The notes under the pieces are model-generated. The model had not been told where the DNA came from. It saw nothing but the letters and a program-made list of their open reading frames with translations, and did no database searches. From assembly GCF_017833255.1 (NCBI RefSeq), contig NZ_JAFIBU010000001.1, positions 1,488,001 through 1,552,000 on the forward strand: a stretch of 64,000 nt of DNA. Direction: 5' to 3'. The translations under genes and the position numbers were made by a program. The first letter of the stretch is position 1. Every line of letters starts with the position of its first letter. Positions 25,628 through 34,436 of the stretch are shown here, piece after piece. Origin of the DNA: Paenibacillus sp. PvR098. GTDB taxonomy: Bacteria; Bacillota; Bacilli; Paenibacillales; NBRC-103111.

Positions 25628-27067
25628 GTGGGAACCATATCACGCTATAGCCTAATCGCTCGTTCTATCGTCTTCACCTTGTCTGTGTTGATATTTCTAG
25701 TTTATAAGATCGGGGACTTCCAACAATTAGCCCCGATTCTTTCCATTTTGTCCATCATTGCGATTTTGTTATCGGTCCCTACTTCCGGTTTACCTACAAA
25801 AATCTTTGCACTTTTGTTTTTGGTGACTGGGACTTGGCTTGTGATGCAAAAAGGGATCAATTTGTATACCTACATATTAATTTATGGAGATATGCTTTAT
25901 CTGCTTTCCTTATTCGCTATGCTTCCGTTATTGGCTATCCCGCTTCAATTAGGCAATTACGACCAGTCCATTGAACAGATCTTATATAAAAAAACGCGAA
26001 GCGTCACTCAATTGCACCGTACCATCAGTTCCATCTCGTTTTTACTCAGCAGTTTTTTGAATTTGGCCACCATTCCGATCATGTATTACAGTATCAAAAG
26101 CGCAGTCGAAAAGATCGGTTTGAAAAACACCAATAAATTTATGAGCTTGGCCATTATTAACGGTTATGCGGTCTCGGTTGCCTGGTCCCCCTTCTCTGGT
26201 GGGGTTGCCATTGCTCTAGAAACGACGAAAGTTCCCTGGTCTAGTGTTTTTTACAAATTATTCATTATCGGTCTTTTCGGATTATTTTTGAACTGGTTGA
26301 TGTTCTGGATCATCGACAAGCGTACTGGAAGCGGGCAGGAAGAAAACCCGTCCGACAAACACAACCATGCCGTATCCGAAATGGCCTCGGCTCAAGAATT
26401 TGAAGAAGAAGCACACCAACCTTTCACTCAAAAACCCATCACCAAAATATTGCAGATCGTGTTAGTGATCCTTCTGCTCATTTCCGTAAACGTGGGATTA
26501 ACCAGCATATGGCCGTTAGGGCTTGTCGTGACGACGACGATCTTGGCCTTTCCCTTTGCTCTCCTATGGGCTCTGGCTCTAAAGAAGGGAACGGCCTATT
26601 GGGGAGAAACCAAATCTTACGTCATAAATAAAATGCCCGGCATGGCGGATCAGTTTGCTATTTTCCTCAGCACCGGTTTTTTTGTTCAAGCGCTCCAATA
26701 TTCCGGATACAATCATTTCGTTACCGAGTATATTTTGCAGTTCAATCATTGGGTCGGATCAAACCTTTTTTTGCTCATTCTCCCTTTGATCACACTCGGA
26801 TTCGGCTTGATGGGGATGCATCCGATCACAGCCATTACACTTTTGGCCGAATCGATGAACCCCTCCGCTTTGGGAATATCAGCAGAGCACTTGGCCATTG
26901 CTTTGGTTGGGGGTGCCGTTATGACGTTTTCCATCGGTCCCTTTAGCGGAACACTGAATATGTTTTCCATTATTATCCGCCAAAGCACCTTTCGAATTGC
27001 AGCATGGAACCTTCTTTATACCGTGAGTTTTTTTCTCTTTTTGGCATTGGTTCTTTTGCTTATTTAA
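25628..27067 (+). CDS. Polytopic membrane transporter, ion-transporter-superfamily-like
   Basis: About 479 residues from a GTG at 25628, with roughly 12 hydrophobic helices and a charged central loop (about 235-275). Two polar re-entrant-like segments, AIINGYAVSVAWSPFSGGVA (near 180) and FSIGPFSGTLNM (near 438), resemble the paired substrate loops of dicarboxylate or anion transporters of the IT superfamily. The exact family was not recognised. The start is uncertain: AGAGGTGG is better spaced to an ATA at 25637 than to the GTG. Position 23 nt behind amidohydrolase copy 2 suggests co-transcription and a carboxylate substrate. Confidence 0.7.
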   Translation: MGTISRYSLIARSIVFTLSVLIFLVYKIGDFQQLAPILSILSIIAILLSVPTSGLPTKIFALLFLVTGTWLVMQKGINLYTYILIYGDMLYLLSLFAMLPLLAIPLQLGNYDQSIEQILYKKTRSVTQLHRTISSISFLLSSFLNLATIPIMYYSIKSAVEKIGLKNTNKFMSLAIINGYAVSVAWSPFSGGVAIALETTKVPWSSVFYKLFIIGLFGLFLNWLMFWIIDKRTGSGQEENPSDKHNHAVSEMASAQEFEEEAHQPFTQKPITKILQIVLVILLLISVNVGLTSIWPLGLVVTTTILAFPFALLWALALKKGTAYWGETKSYVINKMPGMADQFAIFLSTGFFVQALQYSGYNHFVTEYILQFNHWVGSNLFLLILPLITLGFGLMGMHPITAITLLAESMNPSALGISAEHLAIALVGGAVMTFSIGPFSGTLNMFSIIIRQSTFRIAAWNLLYTVSFFLFLALVLLLI

Positions 27068-27092
27068 GCCGTTAAATTTGATTCAACACACC

Positions 27093-27128
27093 AAAAGCCC
27101 AAGGGATTTCTTACTCCCTCGGGCTTTT
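27093..27128. terminator. Bidirectional terminator
   Basis: AAAAGCCCaAGGGA pairs with TCCCTcGGGCTTTT between the convergent transporter and cheY genes. T-rich ends on both strands. Confidence 0.85.
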
Positions 27129-27180
27129 GTCATCCTTTACAGTTAAGCGGTTATAGCCGAATGTTTCATCCGCGCTAAAA

Positions 27181-27540
27181 TTAAGCTAACGCTTTCTTCA
27201 CCGATTCAAGTACCCTGTCCGGTTGGAACGGCTTAACTACAAAATCTTGGGCACCCGCCTGTATCGCTTGAACAACCATCAGCTGTTGTCCCATAGCGGA
27301 GCACATAATCACTTTCGCCATCGGATCCACTTGTTTGATATGTTTTAAAGCCTCGATACCTTCCATTTCCGGCATGGTAATATCCATGGTTACCAAGTCG
27401 GGCTTTAATTTTTTATACTGCTCGATCGCTTCAACACCATTGCCTGCCTCGCCGACAATTTGATGTCCGCCTTTCATGAGGATATCCTTCAGCATGACTC
27501 TCATAAATGCAGCGTCATCGACTACCAATATATTTGCCAT
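27181..27540 (-). CDS. cheY: CheY-type single-domain response regulator
   Basis: 119 residues, a lone receiver domain. The acidic pocket is DD at residues 8-9, the phosphoacceptor D53 lies in VTMDITMPEME, and a conserved lysine sits in FVVKPFQ. It would be phosphorylated by the CheA encoded two genes upstream and act on the flagellar motor or another target. AGGGGG precedes the start. It is the last gene of the chemosensory operon, 36 nt after the sigma-factor gene. Confidence 0.92.
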   Translation of the reverse strand: MANILVVDDAAFMRVMLKDILMKGGHQIVGEAGNGVEAIEQYKKLKPDLVTMDITMPEMEGIEALKHIKQVDPMAKVIMCSAMGQQLMVVQAIQAGAQDFVVKPFQPDRVLESVKKALA

Positions 27541-27576
27541 GTCTTCCCCCTATTTTTCTTTGGTTCATTTAAAAAG

Positions 27577-28182
27577 TTATGCATTGTTACAGAGCGCAAT
27601 CTTCAATTTTCCTTTTGCACGTTTTAATGCATTATCGATAGATTTATTGCCAACACCGTGTAAATCCGCTATTTCCTTATATACCAGACCATACATCAAA
27701 CCCAAGACAGCCGCTCTCTCCAAATGCGTTAAATGTGTTTTTATCATGTCAAATAACTCGGTATCTCTGGCTTGATTCATAAAAACTTCTTCCGCTGATG
27801 GCGTGAAATGGGGTATGAGTTCATATCTGCTGGTCTTTTCTTGCTCGCTAAAAGGGGTTTCATCCAAGGACATGCTCTCATTTAATATCTGCTGTTTTTT
27901 CCTTAAAGCGGCTTTCACAGCATTGATGATATAGTGCTTAATGTGCATTTTTGCGAAACCTGAAAAAGCCATTCCTTTAGAGGAATTATATCGCTTACAG
28001 GCGATAAATAACCCGACACATCCCGCTTGATTTATGTCTCCCCGCATGAGACCTGGTGCATAATACTTCTTGCTGAAACTACAAATCATCGGCATGTAAC
28101 GACTTAGTAGAGAGTTGAATGCAATCTGATCACCTTGATTAACGGAGGCGACCAAATCGGTATCCGTGATTTCATCCATCAT
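27577..28182 (-). CDS. Sigma-70-family RNA polymerase sigma factor (SigH-like)
   Basis: About 201 residues from ATG 28182; the frame also allows a TTG at 28203. A sigma-2 region covers about 10-95 (DINQAGCVGLFIACKRYN, then AFSGFAKMHIKHYIINAV). A sigma-4-like helix-turn-helix lies at the end (GLVYKEIADLHGVGNKSIDN). The region-2 style is closest to the SigH/Spo0H group, which has no large 1.1 region. Location between cheA and cheY in the same operon is unusual and suggests it directs genes linked to this signalling module (inference). No anti-sigma gene is visible. Confidence 0.85.
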   Translation of the reverse strand: MMDEITDTDLVASVNQGDQIAFNSLLSRYMPMICSFSKKYYAPGLMRGDINQAGCVGLFIACKRYNSSKGMAFSGFAKMHIKHYIINAVKAALRKKQQILNESMSLDETPFSEQEKTSRYELIPHFTPSAEEVFMNQARDTELFDMIKTHLTHLERAAVLGLMYGLVYKEIADLHGVGNKSIDNALKRAKGKLKIALCNNA

Positions 28183-28214
28183 TGAAGTTATGTTCACCAC
28201 CAAACGGCTTAAAC

Positions 28215-30215
28215 TTAATTCCCGCCCATTTTGTTAATGATTCCCGACACCTCTAATATTAAAGCTACTTTACCGTCACCCAATATGGTAGCCCCGGCAA
28301 TGCAGTCTACTTTTCCGATATAAGAACCCAGCGACTTGATGACGATCTCTTGATTCCCGATCAGCTCATCTACAGCTAGGGCCAGCCGTTTTTCCGCTGA
28401 GCCCACAATCACTAACGGAATGTTTTTCTTCTTTTCCATTTTGCGAATGTGGAAAGAGTCATGCATCCAAGCCACCGGAATCACCTGATTACGCAGTACA
28501 ATCACCGATTGTCCCCGAACCGTCTGGATATCTCCTGTTGTTACTCTGACGATTTCGGCGATATTGCTCATCGGAATAATAAACGTTTGATCTTGCAGTT
28601 TCACGAGCAGTCCGATGATGATGGCCAGCGTTAACGGAAGCTTGATTTTGAAGCAAGTTCCTTCTCCCAATTTGGTTTCAATATCGATCAGACCATTCAA
28701 CTTCTCAATATGGCTTCTGACGATATCCATGCCCACACCGCGTCCGGATATATCACTCACTGCTTGAGCCGTTGAAAATCCGGGTCGAAAAATCAGGTCG
28801 ATCGCTTCCCGATCGCTTAACTGCTCCGCTTCTTCCGCGAGAATGATACCCTTCTCCACCGCGGATCTTCTCATTTTGGCCGGGTCTATTCCTGCCCCGT
28901 CCTCTTCCACATAGATAACCACCTGGTTGTCCTCATGTGCCGCTTGGATTCGAAGAGTGCCTTTCCGATTTTTACCTGACTGTTCCCTTTTTTCCGGCAT
29001 TTCGATCCCATGGTCCACCGCATTCCGAATGAGATGAATGAGCGGATCGGCAATCTCTTCTATCAGGGTCCGATCGAGTTCCGTGTCTTTTCCCTCCATC
29101 ACCAGATCGATCTCCTTACCCAAGTCGCGGGAAAGATCTCGTATCATGCGGGGGAAACGGTTAAACAGCTGCTCAATTGGGAGCATTCTTGCTTTCATGA
29201 CACTTTCCTGCAGATCGCCGATAATACGCGAAAGATGATCGGAGATTTGACCAAGCTCATTCACAGAATCATCGGAAATACGCCTTCTTTGCGTCCGCTC
29301 TACTTGTTGGATTCGAGTCTGGTCAATGACCAGTTCACCCACCAGATTCATGAGATGCTCCAGTCTTTCCACGCTCACTCGGATCGTCTGAGATTTGGAT
29401 TTGCCTGTTTGTGCAGCCTCATCATGTACGATTCTTTCTTGAGCAGCCGAACTGGGGGTGACCAACACGGTCTCTTCGATTTCCAAAGGCGCTGCCTTTA
29501 CATCGACCACATCGGTTAAATCGGCAACGAGAGCCTGCATTTCCTGTGAGCTTCGGTTTCCTGCATAAAGGAATGTGATATAGAACGGCCCATCCATATG
29601 TTCATCCATTTTTTCTAATTCCGGAGCAGTAAGAAATACCTCCCCATTATCAGTCAAATTGGAGTGAATGACATAAGCCCTTGCTCCTTTGATGACACAT
29701 TCGGCGGAAACCTGCACACCGATCCAATACACATCAAGTCCATGATCCTGAGCCTCCTGTACTTTTAGCCGGGTATCCAAGTTCAATACAGGTTTGGGAG
29801 CAGAGTACATCGTAGGCCCTGAGCCAGTTGCTGGCTTACGCATGTCGGTAAAGGTTTGCAGCTTCTCCACGCAATCCGAGATATCCGTCATTGACTTATC
29901 GTTACGTTCAATATCGTTCTTTAACTGTTTGAGATAATCAAGCGACTGAAAGAGAAGATCAATCAGCGGGCCCGTTACCTCTAATTTATTACTTCTAACC
30001 TGATCCAAAAGATGTTCCATCTCGTGGGTTAATTGCTTCATTTCCTCAAAGCCCATCGCCGCAGATGAACCCTTCAAGGTATGCGCGGCGCGAAATAAAC
30101 TTTGGATAACCCGAAGGGAATCCCCTTCTTGTTCGAGCTTTAGAATTTCATCGTCCATAAGCTGCAGCTGCTCTCCCAGCTCTTCCAGAAAAACCTCTCT
30201 GTATTCGGAAAACAT
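28215..30215 (-). CDS. cheA: Chemotaxis histidine kinase CheA
   Basis: About 666 residues from ATG 30215 (AGGAG 10 nt upstream); an ATG 21 nt earlier overlaps the ribosome site. Domain order: HPt with phospho-His45 in RAAHTLKGSSA; a linker of about 150 residues holding a CheY/P2-like region; dimerisation P3 (LEHLMNLVGELVIDQTRI); an ATPase domain with HLIRNAVDHGIE, DGAGID and GRGVGMDIVRSHI; and a CheW-like P5 at the end. All catalytic boxes are intact. It overlaps or abuts cheW and is followed by the sigma-factor gene at about 30 nt. Confidence 0.95.
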   Translation of the reverse strand: MFSEYREVFLEELGEQLQLMDDEILKLEQEGDSLRVIQSLFRAAHTLKGSSAAMGFEEMKQLTHEMEHLLDQVRSNKLEVTGPLIDLLFQSLDYLKQLKNDIERNDKSMTDISDCVEKLQTFTDMRKPATGSGPTMYSAPKPVLNLDTRLKVQEAQDHGLDVYWIGVQVSAECVIKGARAYVIHSNLTDNGEVFLTAPELEKMDEHMDGPFYITFLYAGNRSSQEMQALVADLTDVVDVKAAPLEIEETVLVTPSSAAQERIVHDEAAQTGKSKSQTIRVSVERLEHLMNLVGELVIDQTRIQQVERTQRRRISDDSVNELGQISDHLSRIIGDLQESVMKARMLPIEQLFNRFPRMIRDLSRDLGKEIDLVMEGKDTELDRTLIEEIADPLIHLIRNAVDHGIEMPEKREQSGKNRKGTLRIQAAHEDNQVVIYVEEDGAGIDPAKMRRSAVEKGIILAEEAEQLSDREAIDLIFRPGFSTAQAVSDISGRGVGMDIVRSHIEKLNGLIDIETKLGEGTCFKIKLPLTLAIIIGLLVKLQDQTFIIPMSNIAEIVRVTTGDIQTVRGQSVIVLRNQVIPVAWMHDSFHIRKMEKKKNIPLVIVGSAEKRLALAVDELIGNQEIVIKSLGSYIGKVDCIAGATILGDGKVALILEVSGIINKMGGN

Positions 30216-30228
30216 GGACGTTTCACTC

Positions 30229-30657
30229 CTATTCATGAACTAACACTTCATCCAGCTTTAATATACCGACCAATCCGCTATCCGTAAATCCGATACCTGT
30301 AAAAAAGCTGCCGGATATCCCGCCCACACAATCCGGAGGAAGCTGAATATCTGAGAAGGTGGTTACTTTATTCACGCGGTCCACAACAATTCCAACGGCA
30401 TCCTCTTGATGATGAACCACCACAATTCGTGTGGTCTTGGAATATTCCTTTTCATCATGCTGAAACAAATTGCGAAGACTAATCACGGGAACAATCTTCC
30501 CCCTGAGGTTAATAACCCCTTTCACATAGGGCATCACGTTAGGGATTTGTGTGATGTTCTGCATCTTTATAATTTCATGAATATCCTGAATCCGAATGGC
30601 ATATTGTTCACTTTCGATACCAAACTCGACATATTGCTCCTGCCCAGTACCCTGCAT
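30229..30657 (-). CDS. cheW: CheW-type coupling protein
   Basis: About 142 residues from ATG 30657, placed 6 nt after GGAGG; an ATG at 30663 abuts that site. A CheW fold is shown by EFGIESEQYAIRIQDIHEI, VKGVINLRGKIVPVISLR and IVVDRVNKV. It couples the methyl-accepting protein to CheA. It lies between the HD-GYP and cheA genes, and its stop lies 14 nt inside the upstream-extended cheA frame. Confidence 0.93.
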   Translation of the reverse strand: MQGTGQEQYVEFGIESEQYAIRIQDIHEIIKMQNITQIPNVMPYVKGVINLRGKIVPVISLRNLFQHDEKEYSKTTRIVVVHHQEDAVGIVVDRVNKVTTFSDIQLPPDCVGGISGSFFTGIGFTDSGLVGILKLDEVLVHE

Positions 30658-30687
30658 CTTCATCCTCCACCTGTTCTCTTGTTGATT

Positions 30688-31665
30688 TTATTTGCAACCG
30701 GATATCATAATCGTTGGATGATCCGCAAGGGAGATCTCCTCGCCTGTAGCCAGAATACGAACAACGGGTCTCTGCATATGGCTGGTGATCTTGGTAACGA
30801 TCGCTTCTTCCCCACCTTGAAGGAGAATTATGGTTCCCGGAGAATAGGCAGGAACGGCCCTCACGAAGGCCTGTATTACTTCGACATTATAGGAGATGCT
30901 GCTTAATGCCATCACCATCTCCATAGCATCGTGAGGAGGAGTATCTCCCGTTTGATTCTCGTACACATTGCACACTCCGCATATTTGGGCATAGGGGTGG
31001 AAAGCCTCCCCGCTGATCGACCGTGGGTATCCTTGGCCGTCGAGGGTTTCATGATGCTGGTATGCGATATGGGCAGATAATAAACTGATTTCGCGAATAC
31101 TCCGCAGGACAGTAAATCCGGCCTCCGGATGCTCCCTTCCCACACTATTCACCGCTTTTCCTATATCATGAAGCAAACATCCCAATGCAAGATCCCGGAG
31201 CATTAATTCGTTATAGCCAAGAATTTTACCCACTTGCAGGGACAGTATCGCTACATTGACCGCATGGGCATAAGGTTTTAGTTCCACGGCCAACGTTGTA
31301 GAGGGTACGGGCAAAACAAGGGACCGGCTTTTGATTTCCTGGATAAGACGTCCTGTTCCTTGAAGTAATTTTATAGTGGGCATCTGCTTCTTTAATTTTA
31401 CGGCATTGAAGGCTTCCTGAACCGACTGCACAATATCCATCCATGATGGAATATCGATCATTTCCTCCAGTGTAATTCCTTTGGATTCGGCGTCTTCAAC
31501 AATCAAATTTTTGATGCCAATTTGAACTAATCTTTCCAAATATTTAGGATGAATGGTCTGGTTTGCGGACAGCAGCATACGGCGCTGACTGTCATATACC
31601 GGCTTCGCCAACTGCATGGTCCTGTCATCATATTCAGTGATAGGAATCAATCTCACAGTGTTCAT
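30688..31665 (-). CDS. HD-GYP domain protein (probable c-di-GMP phosphodiesterase)
   Basis: 325 residues. The HD-GYP metal and substrate motifs are complete: HDIGK at 166-170, a following EHPEAG, then YQHHETLDGQGYP ending near 214. This is the pattern of active cyclic-di-GMP phosphodiesterases. The first 120 residues form a separate domain without clear family. Being in an operon whose leader holds a c-di-GMP riboswitch suggests a feedback loop in which the signal controls synthesis of the enzyme that degrades it (inference). AAGGGG precedes the ATG closely; a GTG at 31656 is an alternative start. Confidence 0.9.
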   Translation of the reverse strand: MNTVRLIPITEYDDRTMQLAKPVYDSQRRMLLSANQTIHPKYLERLVQIGIKNLIVEDAESKGITLEEMIDIPSWMDIVQSVQEAFNAVKLKKQMPTIKLLQGTGRLIQEIKSRSLVLPVPSTTLAVELKPYAHAVNVAILSLQVGKILGYNELMLRDLALGCLLHDIGKAVNSVGREHPEAGFTVLRSIREISLLSAHIAYQHHETLDGQGYPRSISGEAFHPYAQICGVCNVYENQTGDTPPHDAMEMVMALSSISYNVEVIQAFVRAVPAYSPGTIILLQGGEEAIVTKITSHMQRPVVRILATGEEISLADHPTIMISGCK

Positions 31666-31690
31666 TCCCCTTCTATAATAATTAAATCAC

Positions 31691-33280
31691 TTATCTAACT
31701 CTAAAAATTGATACGGCACTATTCAATTCATCCGCAAGCCCTGCAAGGGATTGAGCTGTAGATGCGGTTTCCTCGGAAGCTGCTGCCGCTTCTTCTGTTG
31801 AGGCGGAGATACTTTCGATCGATGCGAGCACCTCCGAGGATTGAGCAGACTGTTCTTCGCTCGCCGCGGCGATTTCCGTTACCTTGTGGGCGGATTCATT
31901 AACCATCGTGATAATATGCTCAAATGCTTCCCCGGTTTTTTGCGACGATACGACGCCTTCCCCTACGGCTTTCACACTTTGCTGGGTATTCACCTGCATC
32001 CCTTTAATTATAGCCGTGATTTGCTTGGTCGCTTCACCGCTGCGTTCGGCCAACTTACGTACCTCGTCCGCAACAACCGCAAACCCCCGGCCCTGGTCTC
32101 CAGCGCGAGCCGCCTCAATCGCCGCATTCAGAGCTAATAGATTCGTTTGCTCGGCAATATCGTCAATGACTTCAATAATTTCCCCAATTTTATTCGAATC
32201 TTCTTCGAGGCGGGACATTTGCTGATTGACTAGCTGCATACCTTCAATCGAGAAACGGACCACTTTGCCGCCTTCCTGCGCAATTCCTACCGTGCTGTTG
32301 GACAATTCAGAGGCTTGCTCAGCACCCTTAGCTACTGAGTCAATGGCGTTAGACAATTCCTTGAACAATTCGTTCATCGTTTGAGCGTCATTGGCCTGAC
32401 TGGTTGTACCGCTCGCAATCTCCTCGGTGGTAGCGGATATTTGCTGGGACGCTGCAGCGACGCTTTCCGCTGATGCCATAATCCCGCTAACCGTTGTTCT
32501 TAAGCTTAGCACCATGTCATTGATCGAATTAGCCAACTGCCCTATCTCGTCTTTCGTATCGATATCCGCTGTTTCTCTTAAATCGCCTCCGGCTACTTTA
32601 TCGACTAACCCCACCACGCGATTCAAAGGACGTGAAATAATTTGAGAGATGAAGTAACCGAATCCAATACTGAAGAGCAGGGAAGCAAGGATAATCGTTA
32701 TCGTAATGGTTCGGGAGCTTGCGTAAGTAGCATTGGCCTCCTGATTCGCTTTTTCCGCGGTCTGAATGTTTAAGGAAATTAACTCCTGTAAAATCGTTTC
32801 GGCTTGGTCGCCTACTTCTCTAAAACCGGGAGCAAGTCTTAAATATCCTTCCACATCTCCGGCATGAGCGGATTGAATCGCCTGATCCAATATCCCTTTA
32901 TAAGCTTGCCATGCGGGGTCAAATTTCTTTAACAATTCCTGTGCTTGCGAGTCCAAGCCTGTTTTGCTGTATTTATCGATGTTTGCGTCAATTTGTATTT
33001 TAAGTTCTTGTATCCTTTGTTCATAATTATTTTTAGCCTCAGGCGTATTCGCTACGAAGTTCATATCGCGAATATTCACTCTGATTCGTTGATACAAAAT
33101 TTGTGAACTGGAAAGATCATTAATCGGTATTAAACGATCATTATAAGTGATCGTGATCTCGTCATTTAATTTACCCATGTTATTTAATCCAAAGAACCCC
33201 ACACATGCAAGCAGGATGGCCATAAAGACAAATGCTGAAATCAATTTCACAGACGTTTTCAAATCATAAAACCATTTCAT
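31691..33280 (-). CDS. Methyl-accepting chemotaxis protein
   Basis: 529 residues. TM1 (about 12-33) and TM2 (about 190-212) flank an extracellular four-helix-bundle sensor of about 150 residues. HAMP follows (SQIISRPLNRVVGLVDKV), then a coiled-coil signalling domain with the hairpin tip (DDIAEQTNLLALNAAIEAAR, then GFAVVADEVRKLAERSGEA). Methylation-region glutamines/glutamates are present, but no CheR or CheB is encoded nearby. It is the first gene after the c-di-GMP riboswitch. The ligand is unknown. Confidence 0.95.
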   Translation of the reverse strand: MKWFYDLKTSVKLISAFVFMAILLACVGFFGLNNMGKLNDEITITYNDRLIPINDLSSSQILYQRIRVNIRDMNFVANTPEAKNNYEQRIQELKIQIDANIDKYSKTGLDSQAQELLKKFDPAWQAYKGILDQAIQSAHAGDVEGYLRLAPGFREVGDQAETILQELISLNIQTAEKANQEANATYASSRTITITIILASLLFSIGFGYFISQIISRPLNRVVGLVDKVAGGDLRETADIDTKDEIGQLANSINDMVLSLRTTVSGIMASAESVAAASQQISATTEEIASGTTSQANDAQTMNELFKELSNAIDSVAKGAEQASELSNSTVGIAQEGGKVVRFSIEGMQLVNQQMSRLEEDSNKIGEIIEVIDDIAEQTNLLALNAAIEAARAGDQGRGFAVVADEVRKLAERSGEATKQITAIIKGMQVNTQQSVKAVGEGVVSSQKTGEAFEHIITMVNESAHKVTEIAAASEEQSAQSSEVLASIESISASTEEAAAASEETASTAQSLAGLADELNSAVSIFRVR

Positions 33281-33459
33281 TAGTAGTAAGCCCCTTTTTT
33301 AATTTATAAAACCTTAGCGTCATATCCCCATTTTCAACAGAAGACCCATCACCACCAACATCAATTTGACGAATTTAAAAATAAAAACTCCATTCCGTTC
33401 TAGCATGTCGATGATTTCCTGCAATGATATGATCTTTCATATTTTTCTATTTTATGGTC

Positions 33460-33484
33460 AAAAAAAGGACCCCCAAAGGGTCCT
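33460..33484 (-). terminator. Riboswitch-associated terminator
   Basis: Minus strand AGGACCC-TTTGG-GGGTCCT followed by seven T residues, 10 nt after the GEMM aptamer and about 180 nt before the MCP start. It is the expression platform of the riboswitch. Confidence 0.88.
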
Positions 33485-33493
33485 GTTCTCCCC

Positions 33494-33578
33494 CATTGGC
33501 AACCCGGCCGTCATAGCTAGCACCTTAGACCCGTGGCTTTGCGCCCTTACCTTTCGGCAAGTTTGCCTTTATCAAATA
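33494..33578 (-). ncRNA. c-di-GMP-I riboswitch (GEMM-I) in the chemosensory operon leader
   Basis: Read on the minus strand, the conserved GEMM-I blocks appear in order: GGCAAAC, a stem capped by a GAAA tetraloop (CTTGCCGAAAGGTAAG), GGGCGCAAAGCCACGGGTC, TAAGG, and ATGACGGCCGGGTTGCC. Spacing matches the class that binds cyclic di-GMP. A strong intrinsic terminator follows at 33460-33484, so ligand binding should control read-through into the MCP-HD-GYP-CheW-CheA-sigma-CheY operon. Whether c-di-GMP switches the operon on or off cannot be decided by eye. Confidence 0.9.
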
Positions 33579-33584
33579 GAATTT

Positions 33585-34019
33585 AGGTAATAATAACCAT
33601 ACATCAAAATACACTGAATCAAAAACAAATGTCAATAATCATTGGATTTTGTCGAAAAATGTACAAATATTTTTGAAAAGTATCAGAATTATTATTTGTT
33701 TACATGATCTTACAGTCCCGTTATCCAGTACATATAGTCTGATGGTCTTAATTATAGTTTTCACACCCATAACCAAACTGCGGTTTGTGTTCCAGCATCT
33801 ACGGATGAATTGGCGACTGTTCCATAACAGCACCTCTAATGAATAAACTGCTATATTCTAAAGTAATCAGTTCATCCCAATCGTTAACTATGTAAAGCAG
33901 ATAACGTATGAAGCATCCGTTGATGCGTCATAGGTGCCAGCCCAGTTGACGAATTTCATAATCTTCTGTAATAATAAATCGTAGTTAAAAACAAAAAACA
34001 ATAGCAGGAGAAACTTTCT
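33585..34019. other. AT-rich intergenic region without a recognised gene
   Basis: About 435 nt between the riboswitch and the small ORF at 34020. It should hold the promoter of the chemosensory operon at its left end. A minus-strand frame at 33639-33833 begins with GTG near a weak ribosome site, but its composition is not convincing. No repeat or RNA element was recognised. Confidence 0.5.
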
Positions 34020-34220
34020 ATGGACCATAATATGGAAATGTTAATCGACTTGTTCGACAAGTATACGAATGAACAAATGGCTGATTTGTCCGACTTTTCG
34101 TATGAAGGCCGGAATATGACCCGGGATGAGACGCTTGTTATCGTGTCAACCCTTCGGGCTTCCCGCATAGCCAGAGGATATATCAACGGCGGACGTACAA
34201 GGCAAAGGGAATCGAACTAG
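34020..34220 (+). CDS. Small hypothetical protein (66 residues)
   Basis: A 66-residue acidic-then-basic protein starting MDHNMEMLIDLFDKY and ending in GRTRQRESN. There is no signal peptide or membrane segment, and it is probably helical. It has CAGGAGA 9-10 nt before the ATG and a strong terminator 20 nt after the stop, which together support a real monocistronic gene. Family not recognised. It stands between the chemosensory operon and the nitrile-hydratase-like gene, transcribed the opposite way to both. Confidence 0.6.
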   Translation: MDHNMEMLIDLFDKYTNEQMADLSDFSYEGRNMTRDETLVIVSTLRASRIARGYINGGRTRQRESN

Positions 34221-34236
34221 CCTATGAAGCAACCTA

Positions 34237-34275
34237 AAAACCAACAGATTGCCACTGAGCATCTGTTGGTTTTAT
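34237..34275 (+). terminator. Terminator of the small ORF
   Basis: AAAACCAACAGAT / ATCTGTTGGTTTT, a 13-bp stem with an 11-nt loop followed by ATTT. Confidence 0.85.
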
Positions 34276-34436
34276 TTAGTTCAGCTAAGCTTCCAGTTTA
34301 TCTCGCCATTCCAAACTTCTTGGCGAGTTTCCCGGTTAACTTGTTCGAGTCAGCGACTTTAGCGAACGGTATACTCCGGTAAAACGTCCACACAAAATAA
34401 GGTTTTTTCCCGTACGTGGGCAAATCGCTTTCAGAT

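Noticed and set aside
33639-33833. Minus-strand 64-codon frame in the AT-rich gap
   Set aside because: GTG start with only a weak ribosome site, no family resemblance and composition like non-coding AT-rich DNA.
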